From positions 7,914,501 through 7,978,500 of the forward strand of contig NC_089724.1 in assembly GCF_035083965.1 (NCBI RefSeq): a stretch of DNA of 64,000 nucleotides, in the 5' to 3' direction. Positions 24,484 through 35,581 of this stretch are shown in pieces (position 1 is the stretch's first letter; each line of letters opens with the position of its first letter). The stretch is from Branchiostoma lanceolatum. Taxonomy: Eukaryota; Chordata; Leptocardii; Amphioxiformes; Branchiostomatidae. A model generated the notes under the pieces. That model was given only the letters and a program-made list of their open reading frames with translations, had not been told where the DNA came from and ran no database searches. The position numbers were made by a program, and so were the translations under genes.

Positions 24484-27400
24484 ATGAACTGTTCCTTATT
24501 CGCCCTCTCCCTTCTGTTCGCAGCCTGCCTGGCCGGACCTGTGCCCGTGAGTATATACCTTTACAACTTTCCAAGGGCTAGGGATCTATCTTTTTATTGA
24601 GCCTTATTCCTTCCTCAATTTCGTTCCCTTTAAAGGAATTCGTGTGTCTTACGACGCATATCCGTTGTAGGTCGTCGTATTCGTCGTAGGTCGTCGTACG
24701 AGGTTGACGTTGCAGCATTTTTAAGAAGGCTGTGACAAAACTATCTGCCGAGAAGGGTGACAGGGTCTAAAGCAGTCTTTTCCGTAACAAGGCAGCTATA
24801 TTTGTCAAGACTGCAAGACAAAGTATATCTCAAGAATGTCCCCAGTTTGCGATCGTGCTACGCGTGCGACTTACTTGCAGAAGGGATAGATCATAAGTAA
24901 ATTGTGACCAATCGAAATTGATTCTATATCAACCTAAAATACTCTTCGTACGTGTCGGCCGAATCTAGCTTTTTCTTTGACTAAATGACGCATAGGGAAA
25001 ATTGTGTAGATTGTTTTGTCTCATAAATACGTTTTTCCCCATCTTAAACAGATAAACAAGGCAGAAGAGGATGCAATACTCTTACTGGAAAAGAAACGTG
25101 AGTAGTGTTGTAGCGTTAGTGACAGTACCGTGTTTCCTTTTGTGGAGTGCAATTGTTGTGGACACAACGTTTAGTCGGATCGCGAACGACATTACCTGTT
25201 CTGTGCACAAGCGATTCATATCCTTGCATGACCAGCCAGACTGCAATAAGTAATCGAACATATCTTCATGATTCCAATTGTGTATCTACAAATGTACGTG
25301 TATCAAGATAGTAGCTAATTGGTTTGCCTCAACCGAAGATGTTTTTTTACAAGACAGACGTTTATGGCCCTGTTACACTTGTGCGTATATTCAAAGTGCG
25401 CATGAGTTCCGTAATAACATTGTTTTGGTTTAAGTAAATTTTGTGGGGAGGAAGTTGTTCTCTACTTTGACACATCGTTGTGCAGTCTGGTTATCAAACC
25501 AAAGAAATCACTTCTTCGGCTGCAAACTTAACCTAAACCAAAAACATGTTAATACGCACAAGTGTGACATGGCTTTACGTAGTCTTTTTTTAATACAACA
25601 GCAAGGTAGTAGATATTTCATACCATCTGTGGCATATTTCGTTATTAAGTAATATAGAATATTTGTTGTGTTTTTTTTTTTTCAATCGCAGTACCGAAGG
25701 AGAAGCACATGAGAACGAGAGTGCAGGCGGAGAAGGACATAATGGACCAGATCCTGGAAGCAAACAACGGTAAAACCTTTGTCGAGTATACTTAACGTTA
25801 ATGTATTCCTCTCGTGTTTTTTTTCTATAAACGTATATTACATGAATGTGTTACTTTTTCGGGTCTCTTAATGATGTTGTTCTGTCCTTCCCTTCTTTCA
25901 GAGCTGAACATGTTCGAGGGTGACATCCCCGGAGTCTCTATGGTGAGTGTTTCACGTGTATATGAGACGTGTATGTGAGACTGTGTGTGTGTGTTTGCGT
26001 GCGTGCGGACGTGTACCGATGTAAACCCATGTGTGTCGAGGGGGGTGTCAATTGCTTATGAGTTTATCTATATCCCTTAACTGCTACACAACGTAACTTC
26101 ACAATAGAAAGACATACAGGATAACAAAATTCTTTGTACTCACGCCGACGTTTTGACTATATGTGTCACTGCTTACAGATCCGGTCCCAAATATTTGAAA
26201 CTATGAAACTATTCATAGAGATAAGTACATACAGTAATCATCCACAGTGCTACATAAAGGCTCACATCTCTCCTCTTCTTTCCTCTCCTCCCCATCCTCA
26301 GAGCATGGCCAGGAACGCCATCAGGGACGTGACTAAAGTCTGGGCCTCCCGAGACATTCCCTACGTTATCAAAACAGACGACTTCAGTAAGTACCTTATT
26401 TCATAGCGTGCGCAGCCCAGTGGTTAAGCCGGCGTCACAATTCATGCGAGCGTCGGCCGAATTTGTAGATCGCCCGAAGCTCGCCAAATCCAAAATCGCC
26501 CGAGCGTCGACCGTATTTTCCAATGAAAATCTCGGATGACGTCCGTCGAACACTAAAAACTAAAAATCCCCCATAAGACGGTACCATCTCTTGGACATGG
26601 ACGAAGTCAGTATTGACTAACCTGGTAAAAGGCCAATATTTGGATCAACTTTGATTTCTGAAAATCGCCCGAATCCCGCGTAATCGACAGGACGTCGGCC
26701 GTATTTCGGCCGAAAATGCACATTTGAAGCTCGCCAACACATCCGCCGAGCTGAATTTCTTATTTGTGACGGGGGCTTAAGCGGCCTTGCCTCTGGAACT
26801 AGAAGCCGCGAGTTCGATCCCGGCTGTGTCGCTCATCTGACATGCTACCGGAAAGGGTCGCAGTCCTTTGGACGGGACGTTAAGCCTTGGTCAAATGTCC
26901 ATTGTACTTGTACTTGTTGAAAAGAGCTAGAGGATATTTTCCAGTACAATGAACCTAGTAAATATTGTACGTAGCGCATGTCATTCTTTGTCACGACCAC
27001 TTGAAGAAGAGCTCTTCAGTGAGCTAAACTGGATCGAGATCACGTTCCTTTCCATAGCCTGGATGCCAGGCTCCCGATCTCAATAATATCTATCTCATGG
27101 TATAAGTCAGGGGGGCCTGTTGTAGAATTCCCTTCGGGGTATACTGGCCCCAGAGCAGAGGAGTTGGCCTGTGTAGGCCCTCGAACAGTCTGGCATCCAG
27201 GCAACTTCGTTCAATACATGTGTTCTCCAAGCAGAGGTTTCGGTCGAGAGGGCTAGGAGTGTCTGCGATTTTTAACGTTTCTCTCCCTCCACTCTTGTAA
27301 GCACAGGATTATCATTCTGCAAATATATCCATGGTTTATTTGTAGACTATTTTAAATAAGGACCGGGAGATTTCAAGACCTGGTGCTGACATTTTCCCCC

Positions 27401-30400
27401 ACTTCTACCTGCAGGTGGCACGGAGATGGCCCTTATCGATGAGGCCATGGAGGAGTACCACCTCCAGACGTGCATCCGGTTCGTGCCGAGGACCAACCAA
27501 CCCGACTACATCCACATCAAGAAGCTGACAGGGTACGTGGGAGGTCGTTTCTATTTCCCTTTCCGATTTCATATGTTATGGAGGAAAAACAACAAGAGAA
27601 GGCAAGATAGGGCGGGGTGGCTCTTAGTAATTTGTTATTAGAAAAAATAATGACACTCAAAATTAGCCCAACTTGAATCATGTAGAACCTAAGATAGTAA
27701 TTTTGTTGTAGTGAATAGTTTTATTCCAAACTTATGTCGTGTTCTATGTTTACTGTTGTTGCCATACTTTGTACCTGCTACAATAGTCGCGCAATAAAGT
27801 TCTTATTGAATTTGAATCAAGGGATACACGTATCATTTGTCTCAAGTATATTTGATAATTGTCTTAGCCGGAAAGCAGGGGGTTTCTTCCCCAATGTGCG
27901 GATCCGCTGGTGTTCGTCTGTGTTTCATGTTTATAGAAGAACTTTATTGCACGACAATTGTACACGGCACAATGTATGGCAACAACTATCAAACATATGC
28001 ATAGTACAACATATAGGTATAGAATAAAACTTAACATCCTAATTACTAATACAATAAAGGCTATGTGGGGTCCGGATGACTCCGGATCCAGCATACGCAC
28101 TGGGATAGTGAACGGTATGCCTGAGGTATCTTCGTGGTCGCGCGTTTTAGAAACACGCAGTGTATGTAACGTTGTTAGGGCCCTGTCACACTCGTGCGTA
28201 TATTCAAGGGCCCGTGAGTTGCACATTAACATTTTTTTTATTTCAGTAAGGTTTGCGGGGGAAAAGTTGTTTTCTACTTTGACCCACCGTTGTGCAGCCT
28301 AGTGATCGAAACTAAGAAATCACTTATTCGGCTGCAAATTTAACCTAAACCAAAAACATATTAATACGGAACTCATGCGGGCTTGAATATACGCACAAGT
28401 GTGACAGGGGCTTAAAGTATAGACTATGGACGTTTTGACAACAGTCTCCTTGGCTTTTCCCCCACAGTTGCTGGTCCGGCGTTGGTGTGTCGGGCGGAGA
28501 GCAGGAGGTGTCGTTCGGCATGGGCTGTATCCACAAGGGCATCATGATGCACGAGCTGATGCACGCGGTCGGCTTCTGGCACGAGCAGTCCCGCAGCGAC
28601 AGAGACGAGTGGGTCGTCATCCAGTGGGAGAACATTCAGGACGGTAAGAACTGACATGTTGTAAGAATCACCGTTATGCTTCGGTCACAATTGGAAAAAG
28701 GGCTATTTTTTGCACTTTCGGGCGTGACCCCTACTTGGGACCGTGGGACACCGTTTGGCTACCGGGCTATTTCGGGGCATAGCCCGGCCCCGGATTTTTT
28801 AAAACTCGGAGTTGAAATCAACCCGGGACCTGGTAACAAATAGACGCCGTTTGCTAATCGTGCGAGCACCGGGAGGTACCCCCTGGTATCAGGCAGTCCA
28901 ACGGGACAAATTTGTGGCTTCGGGCCGCGGCCGGGGCTACACCCCCTACGGGCACCAGGGGGTAAATCATGGGGAGTAAATCTCGGTTAGTGCTGCACCC
29001 GTCCTTCAAAACGGAGGTGTTTAGAGCACGTTAAAGGTGAAGGGATACCAACCTCTTCCTACAAAAATACACCCCGCTATTGAAACGGCAAGGAAACTTG
29101 CTGACCTGTGAACAACAACAACAACTAACAATAACCCTACTTTAATTATATATCACCAGGAAAGGCACACAACTTCAACAAGTACTCGCAGACCGAGGTG
29201 GACACGCTGGGCGCGCCCTACGACTACGGCTCCGTCATGCACTACAGCGCCTCGTCCTTCAGCAAGAGCGGCCTGCCCACCATCGTGGCCCGCACACCCA
29301 CGGACGAGGTCATGGGTCAGCGGAACGGCTTCAGCACCACGGACGTGCAGAAAATCAACCAGCTCTACAGCTGCAGTACGTCTCGGATCCGCATTACTAC
29401 CATTTGTGATAAACCCTTGATCATTGCTGCATTCATAAGTTGGGAAGACTGAGCATTGTTAGATGCAACATATGGAAATAAGGACGTTTTTTTATAGTAT
29501 TTCTAGATAATCGGCAAGCCGATAAGACCTTTGTAAAGGTGGTTCAATCTCCTTTCTTGTATCATGGATAGACAATCATAATACTAGAGGTAGCATATAT
29601 CGTTACAAGACCCAATTGTATATCGTCGCAAGACTTTCAGGGATATGTGCATAGTTGATACCGCCAAGTTTGCCGCCAAGTTTCTGACGGTCATATTTTT
29701 TCGTTTTCCAGATATGCCCGTCGGCTGGAGCGACTGGTCGGCCTGGAGTCCATGTGACGACACCTGCACCAAGACCAGGCGGCGCTTCTGTTCCGACCCT
29801 GCCGGCTGCAGCGGACATGACACCGAGACACTGGCCTGCCCATGGCCTTGTCTGGGTGAGTTCTGCTTCTCTAAGATTCTTTTATCTGTCGGCATCTTTG
29901 ACCGCCTGCCAATGCAAAGTTGAGATTGTTTGGATTGTGTGCAGCTTTGGTTTTCATTCCCAGAATCGTACTTTAGCGATTCGAATGTTACGTTGTTGTA
30001 TTCATCCTTCATTACGCACGAATAATTTGACATGCATGACACAAACGTTCTGATTTTGCAGTTCTACTTGAACTTGTCACCGTCCGTTCTGTCAGATCTA
30101 ACCCTTTAATAAAAAGACTCTTTTTACACAACCAAGTGATTTATTCAACGGACGTTCCGGTGACCATACAACTTCCCCAATGTAATTCTGACTGTTTCAC
30201 GTTGCACTGCAGCACAGGTGTCGCTGCTTATAGACGCGTTCCCAGATCTAACCCTTGTTTTTTTCTCCTCGGCGTTAGCGGGCGTTCACCCCGACTGCGG
30301 CAACAGTTTCCTGGGCGGTCCCAGCGGCGAGATCAAGTCCCCCATGCACCCCCAGAACTACCACGACTTCCTGAACTGCAAGTGGCTCATCAACGCCACA

Positions 30401-33400
30401 GGGACGGACCCCATCACTGTTAGCTTCAAGGAGTTCTCCGTGGAGGCTGGCGGCGCTAACTGCGCTTATGATGCTCTCAAGGTAAGAAATGGTTCCAAGT
30501 GTACTGAATAAAAAGACTCTGTACACAACCAAGACGTTTCAGTGACCACCTGTCACCTTCCTCAGGGCAATTCTGACCGGTTCACATTGCACTGCAGCAC
30601 AGGTGTCGCTGCTTTATAGATGCGTTCCCAAACTTATCTATTCAATGACTTATCAACCTGATGAAACTATTCACGGATGGTAACGTTACAAATATAGTTG
30701 TGACGAAACAGACTGTAAAGGGTGGTATATGGTTGTTAGAATGGCTTTATCTTAATAGAACCCACCTGATGTAAATCAATTTCTGACACGAAAGTCTTTT
30801 CTGTAAGGAATGAAATTAGGTACTAGTATGCAATTGTGCTGTTGCATCTCCGATGTGATTTTTCTATGTATAGAAAACCGCAGCCGGACTATTTTTTGGG
30901 CAAGGCCGGGGCACTGGAAGTTTTAACACGGAGTTAAAATCAACCCGGGACTCGGTAACAAATAGGCACCGTGAGCTAATCGTGAGAACACCGAGAGGTA
31001 TCCCTCCGGTGTCCGGCAGTCCACCGGGACAAATGACGTCCTTAAAAAAATCATGACCAAGATCTTTCGCCGTGTCTGTCCCTGTAGGTGTACGACGGCG
31101 CGGACGAGAGCGCCCCCCTCCTCGGTACCTTCTGCGGGGAAGACAACCCACCGGAATTTACGTCATCAGGAAACCGGATGTTCATCACCTTCTCTTCTGA
31201 CAGCTCCTACAACCAGAGGGGATTCATCATCGAGTACTCCAGTGGTAAGAACTATTCTCTAAGCGGAAAGCGGAAAAGACAAGATCTGAATGGGATACAT
31301 ACAAAAATATGAACCCTGCAATAAATCTTTGCATGTTCTTTGAAGGATTTTAAATGTTTTATGCTTATCCTTCCTGTGTTTTATACGGAAATTCATTGGT
31401 AAGAATGTAGATTTTCACGGATAGTTCTAATTGAAATATTTGTTCTTAAATCAGAAATTATAGCATCGCCAAGAACAAGGGTGCCATTTCAACGAAAACA
31501 TGATACTAATAATACACCCAATATACTATCTAACGTCGGTGTTTATGGTGGTCCCGTGTTCGCAGAGGTGCCTCGAGCATGTTACAACAGCCTCATTACT
31601 CAGGTGGGTACCTACTGGCTATAATAATACAACAGGGTGAATTTACAAATAATGCTTTTCTTTTTCAGTTCCGATGCTGGCGGACTGTGACTTCGACACC
31701 GACATGTGTAGCTTCTTCCAAGACGGATCCGACAACTTTGACTGGACACGAATCCAAGGGTCCACTCCCTCCGGACAGACAGGACCGACTGCTGACCACA
31801 CCACCGGGCTGGGTAAGTGATTTGCGCCAGCATGCGGTTTTCTCAGTTTATCTCAGGCTGAAGACCTCATCAAATTTGAACTTTGAGTTACCAATGCTTC
31901 CAATAGAACAAATGTCAAGTACTGTTGCCGCTGTCGCGCCAGTGTTAACAGTAAAACCGAACAAATATAGAATTCTTCGAGAAAAGTTAATTGGCTACCC
32001 TTCTAAAGTCACGAAACCAAAAGTCAAAATGCTTGTTTTTTTGACTGTGTATCTACATCTATAAGTTTCAATTATTAGATTTGCTTCCCTCAAGTCTTGG
32101 TGATGTCAATCGTTTTATTTGCTGATTCTTCGCAATTGTGGAAAGGTAACAAACAGGTGATACGCTGTCCTCCACCCTTTCCCCACGCCATACAGGACAC
32201 TACCTGTTCATCGAGGCCTCCAGTCCTCAGGACGTGGGGCACAACGCCATCCTCCGGTCCCCCATCTACCCGCCCAGCTCAGTCGGGTACTGCCTGGACT
32301 TCTACTACCACATGTACGGGACTAACGTCGGTACGTGCGGTCTCTGTCATTCTTGCTATATCAAAATATGAAGCACTGCCCGGGTGCCATCCTCCGTAGT
32401 AACACTGCTGGCTCAATATTTCCACTTGAGCCAGCTGTTACTACGGGGGATGGCACCCATGTTAATTAAGCACAATGTCATGTAATGTTTGAAGGATAGA
32501 CTGTCATAGATAGACAGCTCCAGATTTCTGTTGTCCTCTTTGTTATTCACAGTTTAGAGACAGATTATAGACCTATGGTAATACACTACGGTCCAATTTT
32601 CAATCCGGGGCCCGGCCGGGCTATTTTTGAAAACGAAAAAAAAAATGCATATCAAGAAAATACACAATATATGGTTAGAAGTAATGTTTTTACGTTGTTT
32701 TTTTTTATGTGATATTTTCGTTCCCACAAGCTGTCCGGCCGGGCCCCGCTTTTGAAATGGGACCGTAGCATAATTTGGTCCCGTTGCAAGACCTTGGTCA
32801 GATGTCCAACTGAGGGCTATTCTAACTTGTGACTACCGTCCGGTAAAATGTCGTATATTCCCATGTCTACATGTCATGGCGTGATATGCAGGTTAATTAA
32901 GAATATAAAAAAATCGAAAGCTCTTTTGTTGTGTGTAAATGTTTAAATGTTTATCAAAAATAACAAATACACCCCCCTCCCCACAGGCGACCTGAATGTC
33001 TACCTCTTCACCGGAGTCAGGCAGGGGGATGCTGATTGGTCCATGACCGGTAACCAAGGCAACCAGTGGCTCCGTGCACGCATCAGCATCAAACCCACCA
33101 GCAACTTCCAGGTGGATAGAACATTCCGTTGTATTCTAGTTATGTTGTTGAAGATATTACATTAGCTGTAGGATATGTCAACAATATTCACAACAATATC
33201 AAAAGTACGCCAAATAGCAGTTACTCAAGCAACTGGATATGATTTTGGAAATGGTCAGACGTTTCATTGTCTTCACTTTACTTTACTTGCATATCAATTC
33301 ATATTTCTTGGTTAAAACCTGCTTTTCGAAATCTTGCTTAGTGTCACTGACGAATAATACTAATAGTGGAGCTACTTTGAAACGTCTGACTGTTTCCAAA

Positions 33401-34044
33401 ATCATATCCAGTTGCTTAAATAACTGCTATTTGGCGTATCTTGTACGTGGATGTCTAACCTTCATCGAAATATCAATAGTGATTATCGAACATGTACTGT
33501 TCTCATATGTGGATGACTCTATCTGAACTGATCTCCAAGCAGATGTTGGTGTGGACGATTGTAAAATTTTCTGACCGGCCGGATTTTCCAAACTTTCCAA
33601 TTGTCTACCCCAACATCTGCTTGGAGATTATACAGGAAGATCTTTATTGACACAACAACAGCACAGCGACTTTCGTGAGGTCTGCTACATCTATACATAC
33701 ATACATACAAACGTATAGGTGCATACAAATGAGTTTGATTACACACGATCATATGGGATAGACCAACATATCATAATTTCACGTGCCGTATACTTATACA
33801 TTGCTTGTTCTAAGACAATACACGAGACCCACCTTCAGCTGTGGTAAATATATTCAAACACTTCAACAATCGTCTTAGACACTCTGTCAATTGCGGTACA
33901 CTATGCTTCCATTGGTCAGCATTGTCTAAACGTGGCCATTCCATTCTCACCGTGTAGATCATGATCGAGGCCATCCGAGGCGGTGATTGGCGGGGAGACA
34001 TCGCCATCGACGACATCAAGCTACTCAGCCACCCCTGCCAGTAA
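24484..34044 (+). CDS. Secreted astacin metalloprotease with TSP1, CUB and MAM domains
   Basis: Zinc endopeptidase made as a secreted zymogen. Exons: 24484-24546, 25052-25097, 25692-25769, 25902-25942, 26302-26386, 27415-27532, 28468-28643, 29160-29375, 29712-29855, 30279-30481, 31088-31244, 31669-31812, 32196-32330, 32987-33111, 33958-34044. All junctions are GT/AG with matching phases, giving 605 residues. A signal peptide (1-18) is followed by a propeptide whose FEGD motif (Asp70) is the family's zinc-blocking aspartate switch. The catalytic domain (about 78-275) has HELMHAVGFWHE: zinc ligands His172, His176, His182; base Glu173; Met-turn SVMHY with Met229 and Tyr231. TSP1 is about 278-322 (WSDWSAW), CUB about 329-443, MAM about 449-604, ending shortly after Cys604. 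There is no membrane anchor, unlike meprins, which share the MAM domain. The substrate is unknown; TSP1, CUB and MAM suggest matrix or receptor binding. The call to a specific orthologue is left open. Confidence 0.93.
25367..25575. repeat. MITE with CCCTGTCACAC-type ends, copy in astacin intron
   Basis: Starts ggccctgttacacttgtgcg and ends cgcacaagtgtgacatggc. The interior shares gttgtgcagtctggttatc and cttcttcggctgcaaactta with 28178-28412 and 42957-43746. Part of the right arm is deleted compared with 28178-28412. Confidence 0.7.
26406..27000 (+). repeat. tRNA-derived SINE split by an insertion
   Basis: Removing 26428-26780 joins a tRNA-like head: GCGCAGCCCAGTGGTTAA plus GCGGCCTTGCCTCTGG, with a box B AGTTCGATCCC downstream. 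It is followed by a SINE body with gacgggacgttaagcc near 26880. The body phrase resembles those of widespread invertebrate SINEs. It lies in the fifth intron of the astacin gene. Confidence 0.65.
26428..26776. mobile_element. 349-bp TTAA-target MITE nested in the SINE
   Basis: Bounded by TTAA at 26424-26427 and 26777-26780. The ends are inverted repeats: gccggcgtcacaa on the left and, reversed, gcccccgtcacaa on the right. The interior is rich in CG with cgcccgaagctcgcc and ctcgccaacacatccgccga. TTAA duplication is the hallmark of piggyBac-like elements; there is no room for a transposase, so it is non-autonomous. Confidence 0.75.
27055..27202. repeat. Foldback MITE, family G (TAGCCTGGATGCCAG arms)
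   Basis: Left arm tagcctggatgccaggc at 27058 and right arm ctggcatccaggc near 27190. The left arm continues with cccgatctcaataatatctatc, as in the copy at 42205-42462. Confidence 0.6.
27933..28068 (-). repeat. LINE-like 3' tail, copy 3
   Basis: Third copy of the unit described at 14503-14655, inside the sixth astacin intron; contains actttattgcacgacaattg and ggtatagaataaaactta. Confidence 0.65.
28178..28412. mobile_element. 235-bp MITE with complete inverted ends
   Basis: Left end ggccctgtcacactcgtgcg and right end, reversed, gcccctgtcacacttgtgcg, both continuing gtatattcaag. It is intact through the middle phrase aaacatattaatacgg, which is the empty site corresponding to the insertion seen in the copy at 42957-43746. 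The right flank is TTAA and the left flank TTAG. Confidence 0.75.
28740..28925. repeat. Repeat shared by two astacin introns
   Basis: Contains ggagttgaaatcaacccggg, aacaaatagacgccg, gagcaccgggaggtac and ggcagtccaacgggacaaat. A diverged direct copy at 30880-31040 in the intron after the first CUB exon has the same phrases with substitutions. Confidence 0.7.
30110..30270 (+). repeat. Repeat unit left of the first CUB exon
   Basis: Shares aataaaaagactct, acacaaccaag, cattctgact-like and ttgcactgcagcacaggtgt with 30507-30640, which lies in the same orientation on the other side of exon 30279-30481. Both copies sit close to the exon. Confidence 0.7.
30507..30640 (+). repeat. Repeat unit right of the first CUB exon
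   Basis: Direct copy of 30110-30270, starting at aataaaaagactctgtac and running through cactgcagcacaggtgtcgc to gatgcgttcccaaac. Confidence 0.7.
32381..32459. repeat. Foldback MITE, family B (GGGTGCCATC arms)
   Basis: Left arm gggtgccatcctccgtagta and right arm tactacgggggatggcaccc, with a loop of about 10 bp after ggctcaa/ttgagcc. A related foldback lies at 59521-59634. Confidence 0.75.
32583..32770. repeat. Foldback MITE with GGCCCGGCCGG arms
   Basis: Left arm ctacggtccaattttcaatc then ggggcccggccgg; right arm ccggccgggcccc then ttttgaaatgggaccgtag. An AT-rich loop of about 100 bp separates them. It lies in an astacin intron. Confidence 0.65.
33215..33480. repeat. Dispersed copy of the 77-bp repeat family
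   Basis: Contains atccagttgcttaaataact, ttggcgtatctt and ggatgtctaaccttcatc on the plus strand. An inverted partial copy (gcagttactcaagcaactgg) begins it, so the two halves form a large foldback inside the last astacin intron. Confidence 0.6.
33529..33630. repeat. Foldback MITE, family C (ATCTCCAAGCAGA arms)
   Basis: Arms gatctccaagcagatgttgg and ccaacatctgcttggagat with aatggaaagt-like inner complementarity. Other members: 44327-44456, 50163-50286, 50659-50772 and half-elements at 27219 and 53383. Confidence 0.75.
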
Positions 34045-34224
34045 AGTGGACCATCCCTGCAACGACCAATACTGACCCCAACTCACACTTTGCACTTGTA
34101 GCTTTGCAAAATACCTTATATATCTTGACGTAACGGATATTTCACAATGTATGGCACAAGTGAATAATTGTGATGACGTTGCACAATAGCGTGTGCTTTC
34201 TGGTCAATTATTTGATTTGATTAC

Positions 34225-34230
34225 AATAAA
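34225..34230 (+). terminator. Poly(A) signal of the astacin gene
   Basis: AATAAA 180 bp after the TAA at 34042-34044, followed by a GT-rich stretch. A second AATAAA occurs at 34464-34469 as an alternative. Confidence 0.6.
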
Positions 34231-34469
34231 ATTACATGTGACAGGCCTGTGCAGGACGAAAATACACCACAAGGTGGCGCACTGAATCACACTGTAAAAT
34301 CGCGATGGCAGGACCATCAAAGTATGTATCTACAAGGAGGTTTGAAGTTCTCTCTTTAACGTCCTTGCCATTTCCGCAAAAGGTTAATATATGAAGTATT
34401 TATTTTCTGTTAGAAGCACTTTTGTTGCACTATTTTCAGTTATCGACGCTGACCGTTAAGGTCAATAAA

Positions 34470-35107
34470 GTACAAGCATTTGAGAAAGACGTTTCTTCAT
34501 TACTGGGTCTTTCTTCATAATATGATATAATAGAACTGGTTTATTGTCAAACATACACAATAAAATACACCTTTTTATCCCGAGGGCTATATTGCTGTGG
34601 CTGTACACAAGTCATGAGAACTAGGGCAAAACATCTACCTAAAACCTTTTTTAAATATACTAGTTATAATTTCAGTCTGTTTTGAAACCTCTGAATGTTT
34701 ATTCCTGTCCATTGAGTGGAATAAAACCTATCAAATTACTGAAAAACAAGCCAGTTTTCTGTTGGATTCTGTGAAAGTCTAGCAATAATGAGTCAGTTGT
34801 GACTTTTGCGCAGTCATTTGCAGACGCCATAGATAATAAGTTATAGTATGTTTTCTTTAGGTATTGCGTTAACTAGCTTTTATGCATTAAAGGTTAAGCA
34901 CTGATGACATCATGTAGTCCTTAATTTAACTAGATAACCTTTTAAACTAAAAGAAACAAGTTCATGTTTGCTAGAACACCCAGCTTGCGATCATTTTTCA
35001 GGACTCCAGAGGAATCATAAAGATGGGAAGAGATATAAGCATGAACACATATTTTCCTAAATTGTCATAATCGTGGCATTTGCATACCTCAGGGTTTCAT
35101 AACAATA
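34470..35107. other. No gene recognised
   Basis: AT-rich spacer between the astacin poly(A) signals and the minisatellite; no coding or repeat signal that I can support. Confidence 0.4.
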
Positions 35108-35415
35108 CCTTAATGACACAGGGTAAGATTCAGCTCTATGTAGGGTGTGTCATCCCAATGACACAGGGTAAGATTCAGTTATATGTAGGGTGTGACATTC
35201 CAATGACACAGAGTAAGATTGAGCTATATGTATGTAGGGTGTGTCATCCCAATGACACAGGGTGAGATTCTGCTATATGTAGGGTGTGTCATTCGAATGA
35301 CACAGGGTGAGTTTCGGCTATGGGAAGGTGTGACATTCCAATGACACAGGGTAAGATTCGGCTATTGGTAAGGTGTGACATTCCAATGATACAGGGTAAG
35401 ATTCAGCTATTGGAT
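35108..35415. repeat. Minisatellite, seven units of about 44-48 bp
   Basis: Each unit reads caatgacacagggtaagatt, then agctatatgtagggtgtg and acattc or tcatcc. Units differ by small substitutions and indels. It lies just downstream of the 3' end of the TRIM gene. A more diverged reverse-orientation relative is at 40478-40760. Confidence 0.85.
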
Positions 35416-35581
35416 GTATTTGACCCTTGATTTTATCATTTACTATTACATGATGTTATAGTACAATTTATGAGACAACAAAACATAAATATCGTAAAAA
35501 AGTTTCTACATGCCATGTGGCAGGTAGCCATTGATGACGAAAGCAATGGATACCATCTAAGCTTAGTTTCTGCGTAACATG

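Noticed and set aside
31579-32064. 161-codon plus-strand frame overlapping a MAM exon
   Set aside because: It is an out-of-frame reading across the MAM exon and its introns; the MAM reading has conserved Cys, Trp and exact splice phases.
35080-35265. Repeat peptide MTQGKIQLYVGC
   Set aside because: Translation of the minisatellite units; the frame is lost in later units.
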